DNA from: Plasmodium brasilianum
Taxonomy: Eukaryota; Apicomplexa; Aconoidasida; Haemosporida; Plasmodiidae
Length of the DNA: 64,000 nt
Reading direction: 5' to 3'
Assembly (NCBI RefSeq): GCF_023973825.1
Contig: NC_090119.1
Location: 601,001-665,000 of the forward strand
Numbering within the stretch: the first letter of the stretch is position 1; each line of letters starts with the position of its first letter. The position numbers were made by a program, and so were the translations under genes. The notes below the pieces were generated by a model. That model saw nothing but the letters and a program-made list of their open reading frames with translations, was not told the DNA's origin and ran no database searches. Shown piece by piece: positions 38,524 through 52,123 of this stretch.

Positions 38524-39880
38524 TATGAAATAAGAACATTTGCTGCACCCTTAAAAATATTGAACATAGAAGAGAAATACATAGAGTTACAAAATATATA
38601 TAATACTAAATACATACACATAACTACTTTCATATAATATAAAAAAATTTGTATTTTTAATATTTATTGAATTTGAAACTTTTATTTTTAAATTTATATT
38701 TTAAGGAGTTGTTTAATCTTAATATATTTGGCATAATAATTATACGTGTACGTAAATGTATTTATATACGAAATATATGAATGTTCCATAAATTTCATAT
38801 AAAAAAGTAAATTTAATATTATTTATATAAATTATCAGTAAATTTCATGTTGTAAATCTTAATAGGTGGAAGTAATTTGTTTTTGTTTCTTTTACGTTCA
38901 TTTAGTCTGAAACGATAATTTTGTGCCTTAAAAAAATGTACTATCTGCTCCAAATTGTTTGTACATATCTTTTTTTGTATTTAAAAAAAAAAGAGCATAT
39001 TTATTTTTGGAGAGTTTCCAAATATAAAATTTAATTAATTTTAATTACATATGTTATTATAATAAATGTATTACAATACATGTTTTATACAAAAACGTTT
39101 TTATTATATGTTTAAATTATTGAATATTTTATATATGAAAATATAAATATTTCGTAAAATAGTATGGTTTTAAATAATGAATTAATTACAGATAAATTCT
39201 ATTTTTGAAAATTTTGATTTATTACATCTAAATAACATCTATACAAACTTAATGCATTGCTTATTAAGAATTTACTTTAATTCAATTGTATTGGAATTAC
39301 AAGAGTATACGTTAGAATAAAATGTTCTATATATATTCCACATTTAATTTTATTTTTTATATAATATTAAAAATTGCTGAAAATATTAATATATTAAATT
39401 ATATATATATATTATATATTTATAAGAAATAACTATATTATATCATATATATAAATATATATTGCAAAAAATTATAAAAGAAAATTACTGTTTATAATAG
39501 AAACAGCTATATTAATCACAAGGCATTTTTAAGAAAAAATAACATAGATGTTTAAGGTTTCTAGACGTATTCAATTTTTAATGGATTATAATGTGTATCA
39601 TTATAGAAATTTTACTGTATAATTTTTTTTTCTGTAAGTTTTTCTTCATATTCTTTATATATATATTAAAATTTTCATGATTAAATATATATACGCAAAC
39701 TAATAAATATTTTTTTAATTTCACTTAATCTATCTATTTTTATAAAAGGTTTTTAAATGTATTTTAGATCAATGTAAAAAATTCCTCATGTACGTGTACA
39801 GTTGGTAATATTGTAGTATCACATATTCACTGAAATATTAGATATTTTACTAACACCTATATTTATAAATGAACATAAAT
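38524..39880. other. Intergenic, AT-rich
   Basis: 3' flank of the 37628 gene. A TTAATCTTAATATATTTGGC stretch near 38713 resembles TTAAGCTTAAATATATTTGG after the fam-m gene (near 44343). No gene seen. Confidence 0.5.
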
Positions 39881-39886
39881 TTTTAG

Positions 39887-40077
39887 ATATGGAGAATTAA
39901 AAAGATTTTTTTAAAATTTTTAAGGAATTATTAACTAATAATATTCAAAGGTTCTTAGATGAAAGTTGTGTAAATGCATGTCATTACATAAAGCCTTATT
40001 ATTTGTTATTTATTTTGTGTTCCCAAGATGGAAATATTGACTATGTAATTTATAAATTTCATCAAAATATTTTTTAA
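39887..40077 (+). pseudogene. Short coding relic, possibly PIR-like
   Basis: After a TTTTTAG that could be an acceptor, the frame reads MEN, a stop, then an open stretch of about 57 codons containing DFFKIFKELLTNNIQRFLDE, SCVNACHYIKPYY and SQDGNIDYVIYKF before TAA. The amphipathic helix followed by C...CHYI resembles the N-terminal part of PIR proteins, but no other pir piece is visible nearby. Short enough for chance to remain possible. Confidence 0.35.
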
Positions 40078-43000
40078 TATCTTAATAATAATTTAATTAA
40101 TATAGTAATATTTATAATAGCAGTTATTATACATGCATTAGTATATAATTTGAAATGTATTAAAGTACTTTTTTTCTTATATAAAAATTCAATAAAAATG
40201 AATGAATACAATGAACTCTTATTTATTACCTAATATGCATTAAAATAATGGATAAGAATTCTAAATTATTTTAAGATATCCTTCGATTATGTAATAGCGT
40301 TATAATTTATACTTTTTGTAAAAACGTGATACTCGAAAAACTAAAAAATGTAAAGAATGTATATAAATAAACTAAAACGCGTAATAATAAAAGATGAAAA
40401 AAAATATATGAATTAGTATATCAATAAAAGCTTAACAAGAATATATGTAATAAATAGATATATTTATGTTAACGTATATTTCAGAAATGGAATAGTGTAT
40501 TATACATTGTATTTTAACATGTAATTTGGAAAATGTAATATGTACAAATATTTTATATGGAAGATTACTACGTGTAAATACTGGATAGTAGATTAATACA
40601 AGTTGATAATAAAAGATATCAAATATATATCGTAACATTTATAGAAAGGAAATTATAGCTTATTAACAAATGTGTAAGTAAGATGACGTGTAAATTTTCC
40701 TTTACAAAAATATCTATAGATACCATATGTTTATATATCTAATGTTAAATATGATATTAGAATAATATCATATATAACGGTAACGTCATATTGTATATGA
40801 AATATATTAAGGCTGACGTTCATAATATATACATTGCAATAGATATAAATTAACGGCAAAAGATATCGAATTAATACACCTATGAAAGAATTATATAATA
40901 TAGAATAATATAAGTTTTGAATAATACATTAATAAAGGATATTTTCTGAAAAATTAGCAATGTTATAATTATATGATATAAATTATAAAAATATAATTAA
41001 AATATTCCAATTTTATTAGAATTTTTGTTTTATGTTACTTAAGTTCGCGTAATCACGTGTAAAAAATGCGTATAATTAATATCTTCTTTATGTAGTGTAT
41101 CAATTAAAAAAATATATATACATTAAGGGGGCGCATATAACTGAATATTAAATTATTACGTGTAGTGTAGAAATAAATATGTATATGAATGTACAATTAA
41201 TATATTAATTATATTATAAAATTTTTGCATGCATGAATTAGTTTATCCTTTTATAATAGTATAATAAATATATGTAATAAACTGTATCATGAAATTTACA
41301 ATACTACTAAGAAATAAATCAATTAAGAAATAAAATTTTTGTAGAACATTTTTAATTGATTTTTATTATTTTTTTAAAAAAATATTGCCGTGGAAAATAT
41401 ATTGCTAATATTATTACTATCCTAATCGTTTAGAAAATTAATATTATAATAATAAAAAAGAGTTTTAATAAAATATGAACACTTAATATTATATGGCGAT
41501 TTAGTGTAAATAGATTAAATATTAATGTGAATATATATTAGCACAAATTCAGTTATGATATAGGTGTATACAAGGGATAAACTAAATACATTAAAAAAAG
41601 AAGAAATGGTTCATAAATGCTTCCTTTATTATATAAAAACACAAAGGATTCAGGTGGTAGTTTTAAAAATCCAATTATCGTATAATTGAATAATAGAATT
41701 TTTAAGGAATACTGAATAAAATTTTTTTTCCATGAAATTATAATTCCATTTATAGTTGGAATAAAAATATAATTATGCTAAATTCTGTGATATTATTTTT
41801 TTAATTTAAAAATTCTTTTTAAAATTATTAATATTCTATTCTTTTTTAATAAACTATGTTCTTTTAGAAAAAATTATTATGATATTTTTTTATATGTTCA
41901 AAATAATTTATAGCTCTTATAGTAATTCTTTAACTGACGGTTAATGTGTTAAAAACGATAAATTATTGAAATGTCAAGATATATAATCTTATTGCTTCTA
42001 CATATATATTTTATGTAAAAATCTTTGCTCAATTAAATTAAGTTTTTATTGTATTTTCTTTTTTAACATATGCTATATATATTATATGATTATAAAACAA
42101 TAAAGAAAATTATAAATTCCTTATAAAATATTCATCAGAGAAATCATTGAAAGAAAGGATGAATCATTTTATTGATAATTTTTATCATTTTATTATATTA
42201 GTTAAGTAAAAATGTTGTATGTAACATTTATTTTAAAATCTGTTTCATTTGAAATATTCTCGGTTTTATTGTTATTGCATCAAATCTATGTTTATCAATT
42301 TTAATATTAAAATTTTTTTTTGTATGTATAAATATAAATGCTAATTTACTTATATGAATAAATAGTGATTCTACATATTCATTAATTTACTATTAAGTAA
42401 TAATAAAATATATCCAAAATATACTTGATTTATAACATTATTTATTTTTTGATAGAAAAATAACATATTAATACTGTTTGTATATTTTATTATATAAATA
42501 TTTTAGTAAAATATGTAATAAAATAAAAAATTTATTTCTAAGAATATATATAATTTATCATTATAATGATGCTCTTTTATTATGGAATATATTATAATTT
42601 GTATATAGGTTATTTTTTTTTTTTTTAAATACAATATTTTTCATTTATTTTTATTATTAAAAACATTCAGTTATTATAAGTTCAAAATATAACGAAATAT
42701 AATTTACATATATTAGAACTACGTATAGAAAACAATAATAAATATTAATAATTAATGTTTTAATACATATTAGCATATATATCTATATTTTGTAGTTTTT
42801 ATATTTTTAATATATCGTATATTTCGAATTGTTGTAATATATTTTTTTTTTATTTCAAAATAAGTTAATAAAATGTTATTTAATTACTGTACTATTAAAT
42901 AATAAACTTATATATTTTAAACATATATAAAGGAATTTAAATCATTCTATTTTAAATAAATTTAGTTTTTTATAAATAACAGTAAGATAAATATTTCATA

Positions 43001-43146
43001 ATAAATATTTAGTGTTATCTTTCTTCGTTTATATTGTATTATGCAATATAGTTTTATTTATGGTACTATTTTTTTTATGAAATAATTAAAAATAATAATA
43101 AAAGAAATTTTTTATTAAATTTATTAACCTTTATCTTTGGAAAAAT
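40078..43146. other. AT-rich intergenic region
   Basis: No gene or recognisable relic. The minus-strand ORF at 40432 is Tyr/Ile-rich noise. The last ~40 bp before the next gene belong to the shared 5' leader. Confidence 0.5.
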
Positions 43147-43184
43147 ATTATATTATTGTTAATTATTTTTTTACTGAATATACC

Positions 43185-44108
43185 ATGATATTAGGAAAAT
43201 ATATTAAGGATCAAAAAATTAAATTATTTTTCTTTACTAAAATTTTTACCTTTACTTTTTTAACGTGGATATTCCTTTTTACCAGTTATGCGGTATGATA
43301 ATTTTATTTATGTACATTTATATAATTCTTATTTTATTTTTTTTTATCATTATTAATACTTTTTTTATTATATTAAATTATTTATTCTTTTAATTAACGT
43401 ATTTATGTTGTTATATAGAGTAAAATAAATAAAACTTTGGATGGGATATACAATGTTGATAGCAAATTAGTTGAAAGAGCTTACCGATTATTAGGAAAAC
43501 ATAAACAGAAAAAACGTTTAAATGTTGTATGTATAAAAGAAGAGCTTCCTAATAATGAAGGATTCGAGAAAAAAGATATATCTAATCATGATGATGTGGC
43601 TATAAGGAAAAAGAAACGATTGAATGGAAGTTCATTAGATAAATCAAAACTCTATACAGAAGTTATAGATTATGATAGTGGTATGTTCGATGGGAAGCAT
43701 TATCACTATGAAAAAAAATGGATTAATAAAAAGGATTATGATAATATACTTAAAAGAAAAAGGAGAATTAACTTTATGACTTTATGTAAAATGAAATATA
43801 AGGGGTATGGATTAGTTGTTGCCATATTTTTATTTTTATTATTGTTCGGAATAGGATTACCCATATTAGAGTTTTCAGGGGTCAAGGAAACTATTAGAAA
43901 GAGCTTGATAAGTGCCGCATGGTGGTCACCTATGAAATACTTTGGAAATAAATTGGCATCATTACTTACAGACTTTATATTAGATAATATTTTTATATTA
44001 TCATATGTGGTATCTATCGTTATGATAGCAATCGTGATTGTAATACTCGTCCCTAGGATCTTAAGAAATAATGAAAAATACAAAAAAATTAAGTTGACGA
44101 AAGAATAA
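43185..44108 (+). CDS. fam-m protein (two exons)
   Basis: Exon 1 is 43185..43292 (36 codons), the intron is 43293..43418 (126 bp, GTATGA donor, ATATAG acceptor), exon 2 is 43419..44108, giving 265 residues. The C-terminal half has fam-m hallmarks: HYHYEKKWINKKDYDN, a basic KRKRR run, a first membrane segment at about 166-187 (GLVVAIFLFLLLFGIGLPIL), an amphipathic loop, a second at about 227-248, and a RNNEKYKKIKL tail. The PEXEL-like RLL is at 59-61 (RAYRLLGKHKQKK). The usual start ATG of the family aligns with AAG (43206-43208). The start chosen is an in-frame ATG seven codons upstream, inside what is 5' leader in the paralogues. fam-m proteins are a P. malariae-expanded family thought to be exported; their function is unknown. 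Confidence 0.88.
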
Positions 44109-46860
44109 AAAGCTAATAAAAAATTTGTATAATTTTGTAAGGAATTTATCAATATAAAATCATATATTTAATATCGTTAGCGATACATTATTAATAAGCA
44201 TAACTATAATTACTCTAATTTTATTATATACATATGTATAACTGATCTTTTTGAAATAAGACAGTAAAAAATTGTTATTTTATTTTTTTTTTGTTAATTT
44301 TAATGTTTTAATGTTTTCGATTTTGCACTTTTAAAGTATTCTTTAAGCTTAAATATATTTGGAATAATATATATGGGTACTTATATAGATTACAATGAAT
44401 AATATTGTTGTGATTTAAGATACAAATATGATAATAAAATTCACATAATTTTGATGAAGCGTGAAATTTTCATTTTAAGATAAAAGTGCATGTTTCAACG
44501 TTTTGTATTTTTAAAATTTAAAATTATTATTTGATGAAAATTTTTTAACAAAACCATTATTAGTTTTAATTTAAAAATGAATGTGTCTTTTTTTATATAT
44601 GGAAAAACAAAAAGAATGTGTTTCGTTGCATTTATATGTATATACTTTTCCTACGTAAAAGGAAAACTGATATATATTTTACAAAATAACTTTTTTGAAG
44701 ATTATGTTACGGAATATATTTATTGTAAAAATTTTTTAAGAGGATGTTTAGTTTATTTAAATGGTGTATAACGGAATGTATTATAGTATAATATAATACT
44801 ATCCCTATTATATACAAGTTATTTATAATTATTTTGTAATATTATCTTTTCACGTATTCACAATTAAGTAAAGAGTTAAAACCTTTTATTACTTTATTGT
44901 TATATCTAATTGTAGCGATAATTAAATTTTGTAAATTTACTCAAATATATATTATCATGATATTTTATAAATAAATATTCTATATATTTTATATATGTCC
45001 CATGAAAATGAATGATCAAAATAATGAATTAATTTAAAACATTTCTTTTTATATAGTAAACTGAAAGTCTTTTTTTTTTTTTTTTGAATTTTTACATAAT
45101 AGTAATTTAGAAATACACATCTTGTGTTTGTAAAAATAAAAATTTTTATTAATATAATTTAAATAAGACTATACACTTCTACAATCAAGTAACCATCTGT
45201 GAATAAATAATTATATATTTATTTTATTTATTATGTTTTCTTATATATATAATGATTAAAGTGTTAGTAATATTTTAAAATTCATAAATAGATATAGTAT
45301 ATATAATTAATAATTCTTTTATATTTATGACTATTTTTTAAATAAAATAAAAGTTAAAAAAAAAAAAGAAAAATTCATTATTTGTAGATAATTTATAAAT
45401 GAAGATTTAATGTTTAGAGATATAGTTAAATTCATTGTTAAAAAAAGTTAGGATGCATTAGCATAATTATAATTTTTAGTATGTATTATACGTTGGAGGA
45501 TTGTTATTTTTGTTTATACCATAAAATATAAATTAATGAAAGAACGGCTATTTTTGTAATTATAATTAATTAATTGTTGATTTATTTTTATTTTATAAGA
45601 ATTTCTTAAATATGTATGATAAAATAAAATGATTAGAAAAAAGTATATTTATTTATATTCTTGCCAGTATTATCGGTATATATTACTGGACCAGGATTAT
45701 TTTGGTATTAATATGTTTTATTTATTTATTTATTTTTTTTTTTTTCTTTTAATTAATTATTTTTTAGAGGAGTAATTTGATTATACAAATTGGTATAAAT
45801 TTAATATGCGTTCTTTTAAAACACTAAAATTAATATATAATTTATAATATTATTATAATAATCTCCTGTTACTATGTGTGATAAGGTGTAAGGGATAATA
45901 ATATAGGAATACAAATATATCTGATTTTGTAGGATTACTTAGTAAATAATATATTTTATTTAATTTACATTTTTCGCATAAAAGTTATAATATAATATAT
46001 CATTGGGGGTATTATTTATTTATAAATCATTAATAAACAAATTCCCATACTTTCCATAAAATTTTCATGAAACATATTTTTAAATCAGTGATTTTCCAGA
46101 GTTACATAATATTTTATTTATTGTTTTTCTCGTATATTGACTATATAAATTTATATTATAAGTTATTTTAATTTAAATATTTTTAAAAATTATCATAATT
46201 ACTAAAGATATTTTTTTACAAAATTTACTTTTATATTTTTTTTTATTATTTACATTTCTATTGAAAACATAAGTTTCATTTTATATTTAGGGCATGATAA
46301 AAGGAAAATAACTGACTCCTTAAATTTTGAGAATTTTACTTTTAGATTTAATAAATAAAATATATTCATTTAAAATATACAATAATTACAATGTTCTATT
46401 TATAATTTGAAACATTGTCGTAAAACCATTAATTTTGAAATTGTTTTTTTATAATACCAGTAAATTGTGGGTGTATTAATTTCAGGAATATCACTTATAA
46501 AATAATAATGAATGGATATTCCATATATCCTTAGTATATGTCATATGTTAGTTTATAATTTGCGAAATAAAAAAAAATTTATCCTTTTTTTTTTTTTTTA
46601 CATCCTGTTAGTGCTATAATAATCAATATAATATTTTACAATTTTAATTATAAAATGAGATTTAAAAAGTATAAAAAGTAAAATTAAATATATTAATTGA
46701 TAGGAAACAGGAAAAAAATAATAGCAATATACCTAATATGTGTTAACGCACTTATTTATCTCACGTGAATTTTTTATAATAAATAAAAAATAAAAACATT
46801 AAGCACAATGGAATTATTTTTATTTTACTTTTGAATCATACTAAAAACAAAAATATAAAA
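44109..46860. other. Intergenic, with conserved 3' flank element
   Basis: Contains the shared downstream element AAAATGAATGTGTCTTTTTT at about 44573-44592. The 64-codon ORF starting there is an accident of this flank, not a gene. The rest is AT-rich with nothing recognised. Confidence 0.5.
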
Positions 46861-46877
46861 TTGTTCTATTAAATAAT

Positions 46878-46961
46878 TAATATATATATGTATATATATA
46901 TATATATTGATATGGATATATATATATATAGATATATATATATAGATATGGATATATAGAT
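46878..46961. repeat. Compound AT minisatellite with GATATGGATATATA units
   Basis: About 85 bp of (TA)n broken up by regularly placed G residues: GATATGGATATATA, AGATATATATATATAGATATGG and AGATATT. The G spacing suggests slippage of a TATAGATATGGA-type unit rather than a plain (AT)n run. Confidence 0.75.
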
Positions 46962-48149
46962 ATTCTCTTTTGGTTAATATTAAACGTTACAATATTTTAA
47001 GTAATTATATTCTTTTCTGTAAACAATGTACATATGTCTATAAAAAGATTTACTTTTCATTTCAAAATATTGATAATATATTGTTTGGTATATTATTATA
47101 ATTTTAATTTTTAGTAATAATATACGTAGGATATAATTATAAGAGGGAAATAAAATATATTATAAATTAATTAAATGATACCTATTTTCATGATATTATT
47201 AGTGAAGTTACGTAATTTTTGATTTAATTAAATATTATATATATTATTTAAATGTATACTATAATATAAACTAGTAACAAAAAGGTATGAATTATTATTT
47301 ATAATAGAATTAAATAAACACATTATTGAATAAGTATTATTATAATATTAACAAATTTTATATATGTATTACACCATTTTTTTTTATTTTGTTTATTTAA
47401 AATATATGTGTTTAATTAAAGAAAAAAAATAATTTGTGAAATTAAAAACGTCTCATTTATTAATAACGATATAAATTAAACTTAACTAAAAATAATATCT
47501 TTCAAAAATTATTATACAAAAATAAAAAGTATGTTATTATTTTACTTTAAAATATATATATTTTCATAAATTAGGTAGTATATAATAAATTTGATTTTTT
47601 AAATATATTGCAGACAATAAAGGAAAGCATGTGTTACAATTAGTAAAAAAGGAAATTTTCATAAAATATATATAATTTGTATTTATTAATACTTTTTTTT
47701 TACTGCTGTAAATACTAGTATTTTTTTTTTATTAATAATAACTACATATGCGAAATAAAATATTTATAAAATTAGAATAATTTCTAGGAAAACATAGAAA
47801 TAGTAATTATTATAGAAATACCCATAAGAATAACATATATCTATATTTTATACATCGCATATTGTGCATAAATTCAATATTTTCAAATAATTAAAAATTA
47901 TGAAAAACAAATTGTTTAATTGCTCTAATTTGTAATTAAATTATACGTTGTGAATACATATTTATGAAATGAAATTTTATCATTTTACTCAAAGATAATT
48001 TTTCATAAAAAATATTAATTATAAAATTTTGTACCATTCCTTTTTATTTATTTTTTTTTTAAACTTAATAAAATATGCTATAAATGTTAATTTTTTAATA
48101 AAAAAAGCATTTTTTAAATAAAAGAGGTACTTTTTTATTGTTAGAAGTA
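46962..48149. other. AT-rich intergenic region
   Basis: No gene or relic recognised upstream of the fam-l gene at 48208. The final ~55 bp are the shared 5' leader. Confidence 0.5.
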
Positions 48150-48207
48150 TATTACTTTATGTTAATTATTTCCTTATTTATATATTGCAATATTATAGAT
48201 CTATAAC

Positions 48208-49181
48208 ATGGAACAATGTATTAAGTTTATATTTTTTATCAAAATTTCTATGTTTATCCTTTTAAATTGGATATGTCATTTTTACTGTGATATGGTACGA
48301 TAATATTGTTTGAAGGCGTTTGTATTATTCATATTTTTATTTTATATTTTTATTAATAATATTTTTTTAGTATGGGAATATTTATCCATTTTATATAAGA
48401 AAAATTTACATTTTTTTTTTTTTAGATCAGTTTTAATAAAATTTTGGACGAGAAGTATAATTTTGGTAAAAAAATAGATACACGAATTTATCGATTATTA
48501 GGAAATTATAAAAATTATATTTATTCATATGTTGGAGATTTAGAATTGAACATACCATATAGCACAAAAAAAAAGAACGAAAAATTGCTTACAAATGATA
48601 ATGAAAAATTAGACAAAGAAAAAAAAGAAAAATTACAAAGAAGCTTATTATATAAGGAACAATTAATTAAGAGACTTATGAAAAATAAATGCACCATGTT
48701 ACATAAATCATATAACTATTATGAGAAAAAAATAATGAATGGACTCGATGATAAATCTTTTTTTAAAAAAATGATATTAATTAATGATAAGGATTACAAA
48801 AAATTAAAATGTAAAAAATATAGATTAAGGATTTGCTTACTTTTATTATTATTCATATTGGTATTAATTTTACCTATCATAGATTTATCTTATGGTAAAT
48901 TTAAAAATACGGGTAGTTTATTAGGTGTATTATGTAGTTTATCAGGCATTAATGGGGACGTCCCAACGGAAGGTGATACTCTTACAGACTTTTTTACTAA
49001 TTTATGGTTCTCAACATGTAAAGGGAGTAATATTATAGGATATAAACTATTTGGTATCCTAATATATTGTTTACCTATCTTAATACTGGGTATTATACTT
49101 ATACGAGGAATTTATTATTATTATAAAAATGTTATAAAAAATAAACAAATTAGATTCATTAAAGCGTTCAATGAATGGTAA
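48208..49181 (+). CDS. fam-l protein (two exons)
   Basis: Exon 1 is 48208..48294 (29 codons, MEQCIKFIFFIK..., ending CHFYCDM), the intron is 48295..48425 (131 bp, GTACGA donor, TTTTAG acceptor), exon 2 is 48426..49181, giving 280 residues. All key family marks are present: FNKILDEKYN at the exon 2 start, PEXEL-like RLL at 52-54 (IDTRIYRLLGNYK), a Lys/Glu-rich middle, the NYYEKKIMNGLDD block, a membrane segment at about 163-183 (LLLLLFILVLILPIIDLS), a variable Cys-containing loop of about 50 residues, a second membrane segment at about 236-260, and a basic YYYYKNVIKNKQ tail. Expected to be exported to the red cell with both membrane segments near the C-terminus; function unknown. Its closest neighbour is the gene at 51165, including alignable intron sequence. 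Confidence 0.93.
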
Positions 49182-51107
49182 GGAATATATTTATTTCCAT
49201 AAAGAAGACTTTAATGTTATATACTACCTGTTATATCTTTAATAACATATGAAATATAAGAATAACTGAATATATTTTATATATGAACTTACATATATGT
49301 AGTTATAATTATAGGTAAATATAAAAAAAAAGTTATAATTTTTTTTGCAATTTTAAATGTTTGAAAGTTTTTTAATAAATATTTTTGTGTATTCCTTGAT
49401 CTGAATTAAATATTATGGATAAATATATATATTGCTGTATACATGCAAATTTAGAAGAAGCATATTTATTTGTACTTTAATATATAACAGCAGAATTAAT
49501 ACTATTATATTGAATTCATTTATTAGTTTACATTTTAACTAAAAATATTGTCACTCTATATTTTTTATCATATTGTAGTATAAAATTATTATTTTTTAAG
49601 ATTATTAAAAAAACGAATTATTACATTTAAATTAATAATTAACGTGCTTCGTTTTGTACATAATAATAGAAAGTGATTATATTTATTGTACTGATATATA
49701 TATATATACTTTTTTTTTTAACTATAAAATAGTATTTTAAATTTCATGTTTTGTTCTTTGTTTATTTCCTAATTTATTTGCTGGAACAATATTTTTTTAA
49801 AAGAATAATAAAATAAAATTTAGGATTTTTACAGTAATTTTTTGCTAACATAATAATTTTATAATTGATTATTATTTGGTTTACTTTACAAATATTGCAG
49901 ATATAATTGAACAGATCATTTTTTTTTTTTGCTATAAGAATTATCGAAAAAAAAAGAATTTTTATTTATTTGTATTTTTTGCTTAGTCTGTATCTGTAAA
50001 ATTAAATTTCTGACACAATACATTTGTAAAAGTCCAAACAAGCACTAATATATTAGCTCTTAAAATTACAATACAAAAGTTACTAAATAATATATTTTGG
50101 TAAATCTATAGTTACACGTCGTTATTCCTAATTTACGTATAATAATCTGTATATTCATTTCACACGTAAATTTATATTATTTGGAATATTTAAAAATTAT
50201 ATTAATTGTATGAAATATTCATATTCTAATTTTACTGTTTCGTTTTTTTGTATTTTTATAACATAATATTTTTTCTTATATCGTCATATACGCATTTACA
50301 AAAATATTAATAAGGGGATTATTTTAAAGAATCTCCATTTAGTAATAATGGTACAAATTAAATTTAATTAAAAACTAAATTTTTTAAAAATATAACAGAA
50401 AAATAAAAAGTTTTTATTTATTTTTAAAGTATATATATTATTTCCTGGATTTAATAGAACAATATAAATTGAACTTTCTAAATATATTGTAAAACTTAAT
50501 CTAAAGTTCCTGTTTATGTGAAAACTACGAAGTGTGTTATATTTCACAAAACAAAAAAAGTTGTACTGTTTATTGACTACTTCATTAATTTTTACAATTA
50601 ATTTATAGTTATAATAATTAATATTTTATAAAATAAATAACTCGTTTTTGAAAGTGTAATATCGTAGTAATTAGATTTAATAATAGGAAAACACAATTAA
50701 AATTAAACATTTCTATCCTAATATATAAATTATTGAAATAGATCTATATTCTATACGTTTTATGCTGTAAATTAGTTTAGTATTTAGAAATAATAATTTA
50801 TCATATATTTCTTTTTTACAAGGGAAAATTTCTATAAAAAAAACTTGTAATTACTCGGCTATATAAAATAATTCATTTGTATATTTAAAATATTTAGGAA
50901 TGAATTAAAATTATAGTTTCTTATTTAAAGTTATTTTTGTTAATAATATCATAAATATTAAAAATTTATAATATACGTTTAAAGATATTTTTTTTTGGTC
51001 CTTATAGTAAAATTCATTTTAGTTATATATATATTTTTATCTTTCTAAGAAGTAATAATAAACAAAAAATGAAAATATTTATGTAGCACGATTTATCATT
51101 GAATATA
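49182..51107. other. Intergenic spacer between two fam-l genes
   Basis: About 1.9 kb, the shortest spacer in the array, AT-rich with several T runs. No gene or relic recognised. The last ~55 bp are the shared 5' leader (CTGAATATATTATAACTTTA). Confidence 0.5.
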
Positions 51108-51164
51108 TAATACCTTATTATAAATATAATTCCTCCTGAATATATTATAACTTTAGAAACATAT

Positions 51165-52123
51165 ATGATGGAACAAAAAATTATGTTGTCCTTATTTATT
51201 AAAATTTCAACAATTATACTTTTAACGTGGTTATATCACTCTTACTATGATGTGGTACCATAATATTATTCATAGGCATTTGTATTATTTATGCTTTAAA
51301 TATTTATTTTTATTAATGCTTTTTTTTTGGATGAGAATATTTTTCCGTTTAAATAAGAAATATTTACGTTTTTCCTTTTTTTTAGAACTCTTTAAAGGAG
51401 AATATGGATGAAAAATACAATTTTAGCAGACATTTAAAAACTAGTAATTGTCGATTATTAGCAAAATATAAGCAGGAAAAGGATTCACGTATTGCAAATT
51501 TTAAAGAAGAAATGCCACATAAAGAATTGAAAGAAAAAAAATATATATCTAATAATAAAAAAGAAACGGAAGGAAAACTGAAACAATCTTGTAGGAGTTC
51601 ATTGTATATTGAGAAATACAGTAAAAATGTTAAGAAAAATAAATGTGGTATAGGTAAAACAAAAAAATATTTTGATTTTGAGAAAAAAATATTTAAAAAA
51701 CTTGATTATGAATACTACGTTAAAAATATCAAGATTATTGAATATAATGAATATAAAAAGCTAGCACGTAGAAAACGCAGAATACGAATTACTCTACTTT
51801 TGTTATTTATCTTGATATTGATATTACCCATATTAGATCTTTCATTAGAGACATTTACAGAGGGTGGGTTGTTGGGTTTATTACGCATGTTATACAAAAC
51901 TGGATCTAAAGAAACTGGTATATATGGGGTAGAGGGACTTTTGACTTCATTATTAAGCGAGGGTACATGGGGGAATATTGAAAAAATTTGTGTATTATCT
52001 CTATTCTTTTATGGTGTACCTTTCCTTATATTTGTTGTCATATTTATATTAGGAATGATTTATTACTATAAAAAAGTTATAAAATATGAAAATATTAAGT
52101 TCAGAAAAAGATTAAATGAATAA
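51165..52123 (+). CDS. fam-l protein (two exons)
   Basis: Exon 1 is 51165..51254 (30 codons, starting ATGATGGAACAA; the second ATG at 51168 matches the family start), the intron is 51255..51385 (131 bp, GTACCA donor, TTTTAG acceptor), exon 2 is 51386..52123, giving 275 residues. Family marks: MDEKYNFSR near the exon 2 start, PEXEL-like RLL at 53-55 (SNCRLLAKYKQEKDS), KEEMPHKE, TKKYFDFEKKIFKKLDYE, a basic RRKRR run before membrane segment one (about 166-183), a Gly-rich loop, membrane segment two at about 231-256, and a YYYKKVIKYENIKFRK tail. Probably exported; function unknown. A 60-codon ORF on the other strand (51715-51897) is a shadow of this exon. Confidence 0.94.

Noticed and set aside
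43736..44152. 138-codon ORF on the minus strand
   Set aside because: Lies fully antisense to fam-m exon 2, which is clearly the real coding strand by paralogue match and splice sites.
44577..44771. 64-codon plus-strand ORF
   Set aside because: Starts inside the conserved 3' flank element shared by several array members, where the frame is not kept; no family match.
51715..51897. 60-codon minus-strand ORF
   Set aside because: Antisense shadow of the fam-l exon 2.
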